This document shows, piece after piece, positions 7,021 through 16,429 of a DNA stretch of 64,000 nt (position 1 is the stretch's first letter; each line of letters opens with the position of its first letter). The stretch is from Arthrobacter sp. ISL-5 (GTDB lineage Bacteria > Actinomycetota > Actinomycetes > Actinomycetales > Micrococcaceae): positions 62,001-126,000 of the forward strand of contig NZ_JAGGPM010000046.1 of assembly GCF_018613835.1 (NCBI RefSeq). The letters are read 5' to 3'. A program made the position numbers and the translations under genes. The notes beneath the pieces are model-generated. The model did no database searches. It saw only the letters and a program-made list of their open reading frames with translations, and had not been told where the DNA came from.

Positions 7021-8019
7021 ATGAACGAACACGACCAGGCCAAACCTACGTCCGAACGCCATGTGCCGGTCCTCAAGGACCGGTGCATTAATCTGTTGGC
7101 GCCGGGATTCGAGGCAGCACGCCAGCGGGGCGAGACCCCGGTGGCCATCGATGCCACCCTGGGAATGGGCGGACATTCGGAGGCGATGCTCCAGCGCTTC
7201 CCGGACCTCCACCTGATCGGCATTGACCGGGACGAAGAAGCGCTGGCCCTGGCCGGTGAGCGCCTCAAGCCTTTCGCCGCCCGCACGGACCTTGTCCATG
7301 CCGTCTATGACGAAATCGCCGATGTCTTGGCGGACCTCGGCATAGCGGAGGTCCACGGCATCCTGATGGACCTCGGCGTTTCCTCCCTGCAGCTCGATGA
7401 GCGCGAACGTGGCTTTGCCTACTCCTTCGACGCGCCCCTGGACATGCGGATGGATACCAGCCGCGGACAGACCGCAGCGGACGTGGTCAACAACTACAGC
7501 GAAGAGGACCTGGTCAGGATCATCCGCAAGTGGGGCGAGGAGAAGTTCGCCGGCCGCATTGCCAACCGGATTGTCGCGGCCCGCGCCGTGAAGCCTTTCG
7601 CCACCACCGGTGAATTGGTGGAACAAATCCGGGCGGTTGTTCCGGCGGGGGCTGCCAAGTCCGGCGGGCACCCCGCGAAGCGGACGTTCCAGGCGCTCCG
7701 GATCGAGGTCAACGAAGAACTCGAGGTTCTTGAGCGTGCGGTCCCGGCGGCAGTGGACGCCATCGCCCTGGGCGGTCGGATTGTGGTCATGTCGTATCAC
7801 TCCCTGGAGGACAAGATCGTCAAGAGCGTCTTCCAGGCGCGTTCCAAGTCGTCCGCTCCGCTCGGATTCCCGGTGGAGCTCGAAGAGCACAAAGCCGAAC
7901 TCAAGACCCTGACCAAGGGCACCGAGGTGCCCACCGCCGTCGAGATCGCTGAGAATCCGCGCGCAGCTTCAGCCCGGCTGCGCGCCGTGGAACGCATCAG
8001 AGCCAGGAGAGCCGCATGA
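7021..8019 (+). CDS. rsmH: 16S rRNA (cytosine(1402)-N(4))-methyltransferase
   Basis: Encodes 332 residues, starting at ATG after GGAAGGACGAAGG. Motifs: HVPVLKDRCINLL at the start, the SAM-binding DATLGMGGHSEAML (about residues 42-55), GIDRDEEALALA, GILMDLGVSSLQLDERERGF, and the C-terminal SYHSLEDKIVK. It methylates N4 of C1402 in the ribosomal P site. It sits in the dcw operon as usual; its stop overlaps the next gene (ATGA). The structured mraW RNA precedes it. Confidence 0.96.
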   Translation: MNEHDQAKPTSERHVPVLKDRCINLLAPGFEAARQRGETPVAIDATLGMGGHSEAMLQRFPDLHLIGIDRDEEALALAGERLKPFAARTDLVHAVYDEIADVLADLGIAEVHGILMDLGVSSLQLDERERGFAYSFDAPLDMRMDTSRGQTAADVVNNYSEEDLVRIIRKWGEEKFAGRIANRIVAARAVKPFATTGELVEQIRAVVPAGAAKSGGHPAKRTFQALRIEVNEELEVLERAVPAAVDAIALGGRIVVMSYHSLEDKIVKSVFQARSKSSAPLGFPVELEEHKAELKTLTKGTEVPTAVEIAENPRAASARLRAVERIRARRAA

Positions 8020-8666
8020 GCACCGCAGCTGTCAAGAACCTCACCCTCACGTCCGGCCGCGGCGTTCAGGAGGAGAGCGCACGCAAGGTGCGGACCCCGC
8101 TGTCGCTGGTCCGCTCGATGCCCAAGAAACGCCGTGCCCCCTTCGTGGTTCTCTGCTTCGGGATGCTTGCAGTGGCGCTCTTGGCGGTCCTGGTCCTCAA
8201 CATCTCCGTGTCCACTGCCCAGTATCAGCTCGTGAAGCTCCGCAGCGAGCAGACGGCGCTCACGAAGCAGAACCAGGATCTGACACAGCAGGTCCAAAAC
8301 TTCGAGGCTCCCCAGAATCTCGCAGCCAAGGCCTCAGAATTGGGCATGGTTGCTTCCACCGGCAAGGGCCAGATTGATCTGTCCACGTTGACTGTCAGCG
8401 GAAAGGCCAAGCCGGCGGCCAAGGGCGACTCCGCAGGTGCCGTGATTGCCGCTCCGGCCGTACCGGGCCAGCTGAATGTTGTCCCGCCGGCGAGCACCGC
8501 CGATCCGCTGGAAAGCAGGAAGCCGGCGGACAGCAAGAAGCCCGAGGACAGCAAGAAGTCCGCGGACAGCAAGAAGGCCAAGGCCCCTGCGGCCGCAGCG
8601 AAGCCGGCGGCGGTCCTCAACGGCGGCACCATACCGGCGCCGGAACAAAAAACGCCGGGGCAGTAA
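8016..8666 (+). CDS. ftsL: FtsL-like septum protein
   Basis: Encodes 216 residues. A cytoplasmic N-terminus of about 40 residues is followed by one membrane helix (about 42-65) and a short coiled coil (V-K-L-R-S-E-Q-T-A-L-T-K-Q-N-Q-D-L) as in FtsL/DivIC proteins. By position between rsmH and ftsI it is the FtsL equivalent, which with FtsQ and DivIC activates FtsW/FtsI. The C-terminal half is an unusual Ala/Pro/Lys tail with near-repeats of ADSKK (about residues 168-192), probably disordered and outside the membrane. Sequence identity among FtsL proteins is poor, so the name rests largely on position. Confidence 0.8.
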   Translation: MSTAAVKNLTLTSGRGVQEESARKVRTPLSLVRSMPKKRRAPFVVLCFGMLAVALLAVLVLNISVSTAQYQLVKLRSEQTALTKQNQDLTQQVQNFEAPQNLAAKASELGMVASTGKGQIDLSTLTVSGKAKPAAKGDSAGAVIAAPAVPGQLNVVPPASTADPLESRKPADSKKPEDSKKSADSKKAKAPAAAAKPAAVLNGGTIPAPEQKTPGQ

Positions 8667-8710
8667 CTGGGACGGATGCGGCGACAAGCCGGCAAGGCAG
8701 GCAGTAAGGG

Positions 8711-10519
8711 ATGATCGTGGCGCAACGCACCGGCAAGGCAGGCGGGCCAAAAGTCCCGAACGCCACGAAGAGGCTCCGCCTCGGCCTGAGCATCATGCTG
8801 GCCCTGCTCCTCGTGGTCGGCGGGAAGCTGTTCCTGGTCCAGGGCCTCGACGTCGGCGGCATGGCTGAAGCGGCCCTCGATAACCGGCTGCGTCCCACCG
8901 TGCTGCCTGCGGAACGCGGCAGCATTGTCGATGAAAACGGCACGGTGCTGGCCAACAGCGTCATCCGCTACAACATCACGGTTGACCAGGCCGTCAACAC
9001 CAAAACGGAATCCTTCAAGCGGATTGAAAGGGTGAACGGCAAGGAAGAGCTCGTCACGGTTTCCCGGGACCAGGGGATTTCCGAGCTCGCCACCGTCCTC
9101 GGCATGGACACCCAGGACGTCCGGAACGCCGTCACGGGTGAGCGGACCTACTATGTCGTGGCAAAGGACCTGAAGCCCGACGTCGAGGACCGCGTCTCCA
9201 AACTGCAGATCCCCGGCATCTTCTCCGAAGGAACCAGCAAGCGCGTCTACCCCAACGGTTCGGTGGCCGGCGGCATTGTGGGCTTCCTGGAAAACGGCAC
9301 CACCGGCCAGGCCGGACTGGAGCAGACCCAGGACGAGATCCTGAGGGGAACTCCCGGCAAGCGCCTGTTTGAGATCGGCGCCGACGGCCTCCGCATCCCG
9401 GTGGGAGTCGACCAGCTGACACCGGCGCAGGACGGCAAGGACGTCAAACTCACCCTGAACTCCGATATCCAGTACTTCGCCCAGCAGGCGATCCAGAGCC
9501 AGTCGGACAAGCTCAGCGCCGAATGGGGCGTCATCATCGTTTCCGACGTGAAAACCGGCAACATCATTGCCATGGCGGATACCAACGCTCCCGATCCCAA
9601 CGATCCCGGCAAGGTGGCGGCGCAGGACCGCGGCGTGCGCTCGGTCACGGCCGCCTACGAGCCAGGATCCGTGGAAAAGATGATCACCGCTGCCGCCGTG
9701 ATCGAAGAAGGCAAGGCCCACCCCCTGGATACGTTCGTCATTCCACCTTCCTATGTCGTCGACGGCCAGCAGTTTGACGACTCCTTCTCCCACGGCACCG
9801 AGAAACGGACGCTGGCCGGCATCCTCGGCTGGTCCATGAACACGGGCACGGTCATGGCCGGACAACGGCTCACCAAGGATCAGCGCCACGACTGGCTCCA
9901 GAAGTTCGGGATTGGCGAAGCCCCGAACATCGGACTGCCGGCAGAGGCCAAAGGCATCCTGACGCCGGCCGACCAGTGGGACGGCCGCCAGGAGTACACC
10001 GTGCTCTTTGGCCAGGGCGTCTCGCAGTCCACCCTTCAGACCGTCCGTGCCTACCAGTCCATCGCCAATGGCGGCGTGATGCTGCAGCCAAGGCTCATCG
10101 ACAGCTACATCAGTCCCGACGGAACCGAGGAAAAAGTCCCGGCCCAGCCCTCCCGGAGGATCGTGTCCAAGGAGACGGCCAAACAGGTCCGCGACATCCT
10201 CGAAAGCGCCGTCACGGAAGGCCAGATCAAGGAAGCCGCCATTGACGGCTACCGTGTGGGCGCCAAAACCGGAACCTCGCAGTCGCCCTGCGATGACGGG
10301 ACCGCGGGCTTCTGCGGCTACACCGCGTCAATGGTGGGGATGGCGCCGATGGACGATCCGCGGTTTATTGTTGAGGTGGTCCTGCAGCGGCCCAAGGGAT
10401 CCATTTATGGAATCACCAACGGGCCTGTGTTCCGCTCGGTCATGAGCCAGGTACTGCGGACGTACAACGTTCCGCCGTCCACCGGTGAACCGGCCAGACT
10501 GCCGCAGTACGCCAAGTAG
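8711..10519 (+). CDS. ftsI: Septal peptidoglycan transpeptidase (class B penicillin-binding protein)
   Basis: Encodes 602 residues with one N-terminal membrane helix (about 23-45), a PBP dimerisation domain starting with R-G-S-I-V-D-E-N-G, and a transpeptidase domain. Active-site motifs are S320-V-E-K323, S375-M-N377 and K519-T-G. It cross-links septal peptidoglycan together with FtsW. The catalytic tetrad reads PGSVEKM where many FtsI proteins have PGSTxKP. The start is either ATG 8711 or the GTG two codons later; a GTAAGGG stretch precedes it. Confidence 0.94.
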   Translation: MIVAQRTGKAGGPKVPNATKRLRLGLSIMLALLLVVGGKLFLVQGLDVGGMAEAALDNRLRPTVLPAERGSIVDENGTVLANSVIRYNITVDQAVNTKTESFKRIERVNGKEELVTVSRDQGISELATVLGMDTQDVRNAVTGERTYYVVAKDLKPDVEDRVSKLQIPGIFSEGTSKRVYPNGSVAGGIVGFLENGTTGQAGLEQTQDEILRGTPGKRLFEIGADGLRIPVGVDQLTPAQDGKDVKLTLNSDIQYFAQQAIQSQSDKLSAEWGVIIVSDVKTGNIIAMADTNAPDPNDPGKVAAQDRGVRSVTAAYEPGSVEKMITAAAVIEEGKAHPLDTFVIPPSYVVDGQQFDDSFSHGTEKRTLAGILGWSMNTGTVMAGQRLTKDQRHDWLQKFGIGEAPNIGLPAEAKGILTPADQWDGRQEYTVLFGQGVSQSTLQTVRAYQSIANGGVMLQPRLIDSYISPDGTEEKVPAQPSRRIVSKETAKQVRDILESAVTEGQIKEAAIDGYRVGAKTGTSQSPCDDGTAGFCGYTASMVGMAPMDDPRFIVEVVLQRPKGSIYGITNGPVFRSVMSQVLRTYNVPPSTGEPARLPQYAK

Positions 10520-10603
10520 CACGCCCGCTAACAAAGACCGCGGTGCACCTGAACAAATCGTTCTGTCGTGTCCGTTGGTCCACTAGTACCAACGGAGATC
10601 CAC

Positions 10604-12274
10604 TTGTCAGAGCACAATGCCCCCGGCACTGCCGATGCCCCGGACGGAGACGAGTCCCGCAGCGGATTCCGGCCCACGGCTGTCGCCGCAGTCGAGCTGG
10701 GCGCCATCGGCCAGTCGGTCGGCGTCACCGTGGCCGGCGCCTCGGCGTCAGTCCCCGTTACCGGTATCTCGCTCAATTCGCGCACGGTGGAGCGGGGGGA
10801 CCTGTACGTGGCGCTACCCGGCGCGGCCCGCCACGGCGCCGACTTCGCCACCCCGGCGATCGAGGCCGGTGCGGTTGCCGTCCTGACAGACGACGCCGGC
10901 GCCCGCCTTCTCGCGTTGTCGCCCGACATCGCCGTGCCGGTGCTCGTAGTTGACGAGCCACGAACCGTGGTGGGAAAGCTTTCCGCACTGATTTACCGGA
11001 GCCAGGCCGCTGACAGCTCGTCCCCCGCGCTCTTCGGCGTCACGGGCACCAATGGCAAGACGACCACGACGTACTTCGTCAACGCCCTGCTGCAGGCACT
11101 GGGCAAGCGGACCGGGCTGATCGGCACCATCGAGATCGTGGCAGGCGGCAAACCGATTCCCAGCCTGCTCACCACGCCTGAGTCCACCGACGTCCATGCC
11201 TTGCTTGCCCTCATGCGCGAGCGGGGCCTGGATGCGGCGTCGATGGAAGTGTCCTCGCACGCCGTGTCGTTCCGCCGCGTGGACGCAGTGGTCTTTGACG
11301 TCGTCGGATTCACCAACCTGACGCAGGACCACCTGGACCTGCACGGCACCATGGACGACTACTTCCGGACCAAGGCGGAGCTCTTCACACCGGAGCGCGC
11401 CCGTGCCGCCGTCGTGACGGTTGACGACGAATGGGGACGCCGGCTCGCCGCCGAGGCGGGGCTCCCGGTCACCACCCTCGCCACGCTTCAGCCGGCCGGC
11501 AGGCAGGCGGGCACCATCGGGGCGCCCGCCGACGCCGACTGGACAGTGGCCGATCCGCGGCCCCGGGGCCTTGGTACGGAGTTCACCCTCCGCGGCAGGA
11601 CCGGGACGGAGCTGCGCGTCCACACGGGGCTGCCCGGCGCCTTCAATGTCTCCAACGCCGCGCTGGCCCTCGCCATGGTGCTCGCAGGCGGTGCGGATGC
11701 GGCAGAAGTGCAGGCGGCGCTGGACTCCAGCGACCCCTTCACCGTCGCCGTGCCGGGCAGGATGCAGCTCGTTTCTGCAAAGCCCGCAGCCGTGGTGGAC
11801 TTTGCGCACAATCCGGATGCCCTGGCGCGTGCCCTCGAGGCCGTCAGGTCTCCGGATCCCGCCTCCAAGGTCATCGTTGTCTTCGGTGCCACCGGGCAGC
11901 GTGACCAGGGGAAGCGGCCGGCCATGGGAGCCATCGCGGCCAGGCTCGCGGACATCGTGATCATCAGCGATGACGACCCCCACGACGAGGACGCGGCGGC
12001 GATCCGTGCGGACGTACTGGTGGGAGCCACAGACGCCAAAGAGGCAGAACAGCTCGACTGCCGGATCATGGAGGTTTTCCCCCGCGACGCCGCCATCCGC
12101 GAGGCAGTCGAACTGGCGGCCCCGGAGGACACCATCCTCATAGCCGGGCGCGGGCACGAAGTATGGCAGGAGGTCAAGGGAGTCAACCTTGCCCTCGACG
12201 ACAGGGTGGAGCTCCGGAACGCCTTGACGGCACGAGGATTCACCGTTCTTGAAGATGACCGGATAGAGTCCTAG
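10604..12274 (+). CDS. murE: UDP-MurNAc-L-Ala-D-Glu ligase, probably L-lysine-adding
   Basis: I choose TTG 10604 as start because GGAG (10594-10597) is correctly placed; a longer frame with GTG at 10568 has no ribosome-binding site. This gives 556 residues. The ATP-binding loop is GTNGKTTTTY with K152. The amino-acid-selecting motif reads D457-D-P-H460, whereas meso-DAP-adding enzymes have DNPR; loss of the arginine fits L-lysine as substrate, as expected for Arthrobacter peptidoglycan. It adds the third residue of the stem peptide. murF begins 6 bp downstream. Confidence 0.93.
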   Translation: MSEHNAPGTADAPDGDESRSGFRPTAVAAVELGAIGQSVGVTVAGASASVPVTGISLNSRTVERGDLYVALPGAARHGADFATPAIEAGAVAVLTDDAGARLLALSPDIAVPVLVVDEPRTVVGKLSALIYRSQAADSSSPALFGVTGTNGKTTTTYFVNALLQALGKRTGLIGTIEIVAGGKPIPSLLTTPESTDVHALLALMRERGLDAASMEVSSHAVSFRRVDAVVFDVVGFTNLTQDHLDLHGTMDDYFRTKAELFTPERARAAVVTVDDEWGRRLAAEAGLPVTTLATLQPAGRQAGTIGAPADADWTVADPRPRGLGTEFTLRGRTGTELRVHTGLPGAFNVSNAALALAMVLAGGADAAEVQAALDSSDPFTVAVPGRMQLVSAKPAAVVDFAHNPDALARALEAVRSPDPASKVIVVFGATGQRDQGKRPAMGAIAARLADIVIISDDDPHDEDAAAIRADVLVGATDAKEAEQLDCRIMEVFPRDAAIREAVELAAPEDTILIAGRGHEVWQEVKGVNLALDDRVELRNALTARGFTVLEDDRIES

Positions 12275-12280
12275 ACCGAC

Positions 12281-13750
12281 ATGATTGCACTAACTGCGGC
12301 GGAAATCGCCGAAATCACCAACGGCCAGCTGCTTGCCGACCCCGACGTCACTCCGGGATCCGTGGTGACCGACTCGCGCGAGGCCATCAGCGGTTCGCTG
12401 TACGTGGCCAAGCCGGGCGAAAACGCCGACGGGCACGCGTTCGTGGGCGCGGCATTCGACAAAGGAGCTGTGCTGGCCCTTGCCGAACGCGAAATCGCCG
12501 ATGCCGACGGCCGCACATATCCGTCGGTGATCGTCGACGATGCCGTCCTGGCCATGGGCGCCCTGGCGGCGGAGCAGGTCCGCCGGATCCGGGCCCGCCG
12601 CGAGGCCTCCGGCGAACAGCTCACCGTCATCGGCATCACCGGTTCGGCAGGCAAAACCACCACGAAGGACCTGCTGGCAGGGATCCTCTCGACGGAGGCC
12701 AACACCGTAGCGCCCCAGGGCTCCTACAACGGTGAAGTGGGAGTGCCCCTCACCGTGTTCCAGGCCGGCTTCGACACCCGGTACCTCGTCATCGAAATGG
12801 GCGCCACGGGCATCGGGCACATCCGGTACCTGGCCGATATGGTCGCCCCGGAGATAGGCGTCGTGCTGGGCGTCGGAACAGCACATGCCGGCGAATTCGG
12901 CGGCGTTGAGAACATTGCCACCGCCAAGGGCGAACTCGTCGAAGCCCTGCACCCCACCGGCACCGCGGTGTTGAACCTGGACGATCCGCGGGTTGCGGCG
13001 ATGGCGGAGCGCACGCCCGCCACTGTGCTCGGCTTCTCTGCCCGGCAGGCCGCAGCCAAGGGACCCGCTGTCCGTGCAGAACACCTGGACACGAACGCGT
13101 CCGGCCACCCCGAGTTCGACCTCGAACTGCCGGGGGAGGCGCCTGTCCGGGTGAGCAGCAGGCTCATCGGAGAACACCACGTCTCAAACCTGCTGGCCGC
13201 AGCAGCTGCCGCACACGCTGCCGGCATCCCGGCCGCCCACATCGGCGCTTCACTCAGCTCACAGTCAGCCGCCAGCCGCTGGCGCATGGAACGGACCGAG
13301 CGGCCTGACGGCGTCACCGTCATCAACGACGCCTACAACGCCAACCCGGAATCCATGAGGGCAGCACTCCGGACCCTGGCCGACCTCGGCCAGGGGCGCC
13401 GGACCTGGGCCGTCCTCGGAGCGATGCTCGAACTTGGCGAGGATTCCATCCGGGAACACACCGCCGTGGGCACCCAGGTAGTCCGGCTCAACATCTCACG
13501 CCTGGTGGTGGTGGGGCGCGAGGCACGTTCGCTGTACGTGTCAGCCGTCCAGGAGGGGTCCTGGGGCGACGAATGCATCTTCGCCGAGACCGCAGACGAA
13601 GCCTATGACCTGCTCCAGGAACAGCTCGAACCCGGCGACCTGGTGCTGTTCAAATCCTCGAACAGCATCGGACTTCGCCATTTGGGCGATCGGATAGCAT
13701 TACCCCCACAAAACCCCGCAACTGCCAACGAAGGGAGCGAGCTGCTGTGA
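12281..13750 (+). CDS. murF: UDP-MurNAc-tripeptide--D-alanyl-D-alanine ligase
   Basis: Encodes 489 residues with the Mur ligase plan: N-terminal UDP-binding domain (T-D-S-R-E), central ATPase with GITGSAGKTTTKDLLA (about 119-134) and C-terminal domain with NDAYNANPESMRAAL. It completes the UDP-MurNAc-pentapeptide by adding D-Ala-D-Ala. The mraY start overlaps its stop (GTGA), giving coupled translation. Confidence 0.95.
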   Translation: MIALTAAEIAEITNGQLLADPDVTPGSVVTDSREAISGSLYVAKPGENADGHAFVGAAFDKGAVLALAEREIADADGRTYPSVIVDDAVLAMGALAAEQVRRIRARREASGEQLTVIGITGSAGKTTTKDLLAGILSTEANTVAPQGSYNGEVGVPLTVFQAGFDTRYLVIEMGATGIGHIRYLADMVAPEIGVVLGVGTAHAGEFGGVENIATAKGELVEALHPTGTAVLNLDDPRVAAMAERTPATVLGFSARQAAAKGPAVRAEHLDTNASGHPEFDLELPGEAPVRVSSRLIGEHHVSNLLAAAAAAHAAGIPAAHIGASLSSQSAASRWRMERTERPDGVTVINDAYNANPESMRAALRTLADLGQGRRTWAVLGAMLELGEDSIREHTAVGTQVVRLNISRLVVVGREARSLYVSAVQEGSWGDECIFAETADEAYDLLQEQLEPGDLVLFKSSNSIGLRHLGDRIALPPQNPATANEGSELL

Positions 13751-14856
13751 TTGCACTACTTATCGGCGCTGGCCTGGCCCTGCTGATGGCATTGGTCGGA
13801 ACTCCGCTGTTCATCCGTCTGCTGGTCCGCAAAGGCTACGGCCAGTTCATCCGGGACGACGGCCCCACGTCGCACCACACCAAGCGCGGCACGCCCACCA
13901 TGGGCGGCGCAATCGTGGTCGGGTCGGTCCTGGCCAGCTACGGACTGACGCACCTCATCATGTGGCTCCTGAACCCCAGATCGGCGGGCCCGTCGGCGTC
14001 GGCCCTGCTGCTGCTGTTCCTCATGGTGGGCATGGGCCTGGTCGGCTTCCTGGACGACTTCATCAAGATCTCACGCCAGCGCAGCCTCGGCCTGAACGCC
14101 AAGGCCAAGCTGATCCTGCAGGCCGCCGTAGGCATCATCTTCGCGGTGCTGGCGCTGTACTTCCCGGACTCGGACGGCCTCACCCCGGCGTCCACCAAGG
14201 TTTCCCTGGTCCGCGACATCCCCTGGCTTGACCTCGCCTTCGGGGGCTCCGTGCTCGGCGCGATCCTCTTCGTGCTCTGGTCCAACCTGATCGTCACCGC
14301 CGCCACGAACGGCGTCAACCTGACCGACGGGCTGGACGGACTGGCCGCGGGCGCTGCGGTGATGGTCTTCGGAGCGTACACGCTGATGGGCATCTGGCAG
14401 AGCAACCAGGCGTGTGGTTCGCCCCGCCAGGCCGGCAGCGGCTGTTACTCCGTGCGGGACCCGCTGGACCTCGCCCTGCTTGCCGCCATCATGAGCGCGG
14501 CGCTGGTCGGCTTCCTGTGGTGGAACACGTCGCCAGCCAAGATCTTCATGGGCGACACCGGATCCCTGGCCATCGGCGGGGCCATCGCCGGGTTCGCCAT
14601 CCTGTCGCGCACCGAACTGCTGCTCGCCTTCATCGGCGGCCTGTTCGTGCTCATTACGCTCTCGGTCATCATCCAGGTGGGCTACTTCAAGATCACCAAG
14701 GGCAAGAGATTCTTCAAGATGGCCCCGTTGCAGCACCACTTCGAACTCAAGGGCTGGGCGGAAGTCACCGTGGTTGTCCGGTTCTGGATACTGGCCGGAC
14801 TTTTCGTGGCCGCGGGCCTGGGCATCTTCTACGCAGAATGGGTGGTCCTGCTGTGA
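13747..14856 (+). CDS. mraY: Phospho-MurNAc-pentapeptide transferase
   Basis: Encodes 369 residues with about ten membrane helices. Hallmarks are GTPTMGG near residue 42, the catalytic FLDDFIKI followed by a basic loop, NLTDGLDGLAAG, and FFKMAPLQHHFE at the last cytoplasmic loop. It transfers phospho-MurNAc-pentapeptide to undecaprenyl phosphate, making lipid I. The GTG start overlaps murF and the stop overlaps murD by four bases. Confidence 0.96.
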   Translation: MIALLIGAGLALLMALVGTPLFIRLLVRKGYGQFIRDDGPTSHHTKRGTPTMGGAIVVGSVLASYGLTHLIMWLLNPRSAGPSASALLLLFLMVGMGLVGFLDDFIKISRQRSLGLNAKAKLILQAAVGIIFAVLALYFPDSDGLTPASTKVSLVRDIPWLDLAFGGSVLGAILFVLWSNLIVTAATNGVNLTDGLDGLAAGAAVMVFGAYTLMGIWQSNQACGSPRQAGSGCYSVRDPLDLALLAAIMSAALVGFLWWNTSPAKIFMGDTGSLAIGGAIAGFAILSRTELLLAFIGGLFVLITLSVIIQVGYFKITKGKRFFKMAPLQHHFELKGWAEVTVVVRFWILAGLFVAAGLGIFYAEWVVLL

Positions 14857-16427
14857 GCAGCAACGAAACCGCCGTCGACAGGCTCAAGGACCTCGTCAGC
14901 TGGGACTCCGACTGGGCCGGCCTGCGCGTGGTGGTCACCGGAATCGGCGTCTCAGGCTTCGCCGCCGCGGACACGCTGATTGAGCTGGGAGCCCGGGTGG
15001 TGGTGGTGGATGCCTCCGCGACCGACATCGCCAACGCCAAGGCGGATACCCTCAGGATCGTCGGAGCCGTGGATGTGCTCCTGGGCGAAAGCGCTGTCCG
15101 CTCCGTGCCGAAGATCGACGGAATGAAGCCGGACCTGATCGTGACGTCGCCGGGCTGGCGGCCGGACCAAGCCCTGCTGGCCGCCGCCAAGCGGGCGCAC
15201 ATCCCGGTGTGGGGCGACGTCGAACTCGCCTGGCGGGTGCGTGTCCGCGAGGGCCGCAAGACGGCGGACTGGCTGACGATCACGGGCACGAACGGAAAGA
15301 CGACGACGGTCGGCCTGACCGAATCGATGCTGCGCGCGGCCGGGCTCAAGGCTTTGGCGGTCGGAAACGTGGGAACCCCCATCCTTGACGCCCTTCGGGA
15401 TCCGGTCGAATACGACGTCCTGGCGGTGGAGCTTTCCAGCTTCCAACTGCACTGGTGCGAATCCGTGTCCGCCGTGGCGAGTGTCTGCCTCAACGTGGCC
15501 GAGGACCACGTGGACTGGCACGGCTCGTACACGTCGTATCTCGCCGACAAGGCAAAGATCTACGAGCACACCCAGAAAGCCTGCATCTACAACGCCGAGC
15601 AGATCGAAACCGAACGCATGGTGGAGGACGCCGACGTCGTGGAGGGCTGCCGCGCCGTCGGCTTCACCACCCTTACTCCGGCCATTAGCATGCTGGGCGT
15701 CGTTGAAGGCCTGCTGGTGGACCGGGCGTTCATCGCCGCGCGCAAGGACAGCGCTGCCGAGCTGGCGTCGATGTTGGACCTCGGACCAGTGGCGCCGCGC
15801 CACATGGTGGCCAACGCGCTGGCGGCCGCCGGGCTGGTGCTGGCCTATGGGCTCAAGCCCGAGCACGTCAGGCAGGGGCTGAGGACCTACATTCCGGGAA
15901 GCCACCGCATCCAGCCCGTGGCCAAGCAGAACGGTGTGCTCTGGATCAATGACTCAAAAGCCACGAATCCGCACGCCGCAGCCGCCTCACTGTCTGCCTT
16001 CGACCCCGTGATCTGGATCGCCGGCGGCCTGTCCAAAGGCGTCAATTACGACGACCTCGTGCGCGACAACTCCGGCCGGCTCAAGAGTGTGGTGCTCATC
16101 GGCACCGACACCGCAGCACTGGAGGACTCCCTGCGGCGACACGCTCCCGATGTCCCCGTCATACGGCCGGCCACGGGCCACACTGAAATGGTGCAGTCTG
16201 CCGGAACCGGACATGACGCCACGCCGGCTTCACCAGAGACCGGTGAGGAAGTGATGGCACGGGCTGTCGCTTCGGCGGCGCAGCTTGCCACCTCGGGTGA
16301 CACAGTGCTTATGGCCCCGGCGGCTGCCTCCATGGATCAGTTCTCTTCCTATGCTCACCGTGGCGACGCCTTCATCGAAGCAGTCCGCGAGCTCGTGGAA
16401 GGGCAGGCCCAGACCGGCAAGGAGTAA
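14853..16427 (+). CDS. murD: UDP-MurNAc-L-alanine--D-glutamate ligase
   Basis: The frame is open from 14412, but the GTG at 14853 that overlaps the mraY stop (GTGA) is the sensible start and gives 524 residues; earlier codons lie inside mraY. Motifs are VVVTGIGVSGFAAAD at the N-terminus, TGTNGKTTTVGLTESML in the ATPase domain and INDSKATNPHAA near the C-terminus. It adds D-glutamate to UDP-MurNAc-L-Ala. It is somewhat longer than the typical 450 residues, with an extra stretch T-G-H-D-A-T-P-A-S-P-E-T-G-E-E near the end. Confidence 0.94.
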   Translation: MSSNETAVDRLKDLVSWDSDWAGLRVVVTGIGVSGFAAADTLIELGARVVVVDASATDIANAKADTLRIVGAVDVLLGESAVRSVPKIDGMKPDLIVTSPGWRPDQALLAAAKRAHIPVWGDVELAWRVRVREGRKTADWLTITGTNGKTTTVGLTESMLRAAGLKALAVGNVGTPILDALRDPVEYDVLAVELSSFQLHWCESVSAVASVCLNVAEDHVDWHGSYTSYLADKAKIYEHTQKACIYNAEQIETERMVEDADVVEGCRAVGFTTLTPAISMLGVVEGLLVDRAFIAARKDSAAELASMLDLGPVAPRHMVANALAAAGLVLAYGLKPEHVRQGLRTYIPGSHRIQPVAKQNGVLWINDSKATNPHAAAASLSAFDPVIWIAGGLSKGVNYDDLVRDNSGRLKSVVLIGTDTAALEDSLRRHAPDVPVIRPATGHTEMVQSAGTGHDATPASPETGEEVMARAVASAAQLATSGDTVLMAPAAASMDQFSSYAHRGDAFIEAVRELVEGQAQTGKE

Positions 16428-16429
16428 GA

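Noticed and set aside
8225..9889. Open frame of 554 codons antisense to ftsL and ftsI
   Set aside because: Shadow of two real genes; no start signal or motif.
14412..14852. N-terminal extension of murD inside mraY
   Set aside because: The extension reads mraY out of frame; GTG 14853 overlapping the mraY stop is the normal coupled start.
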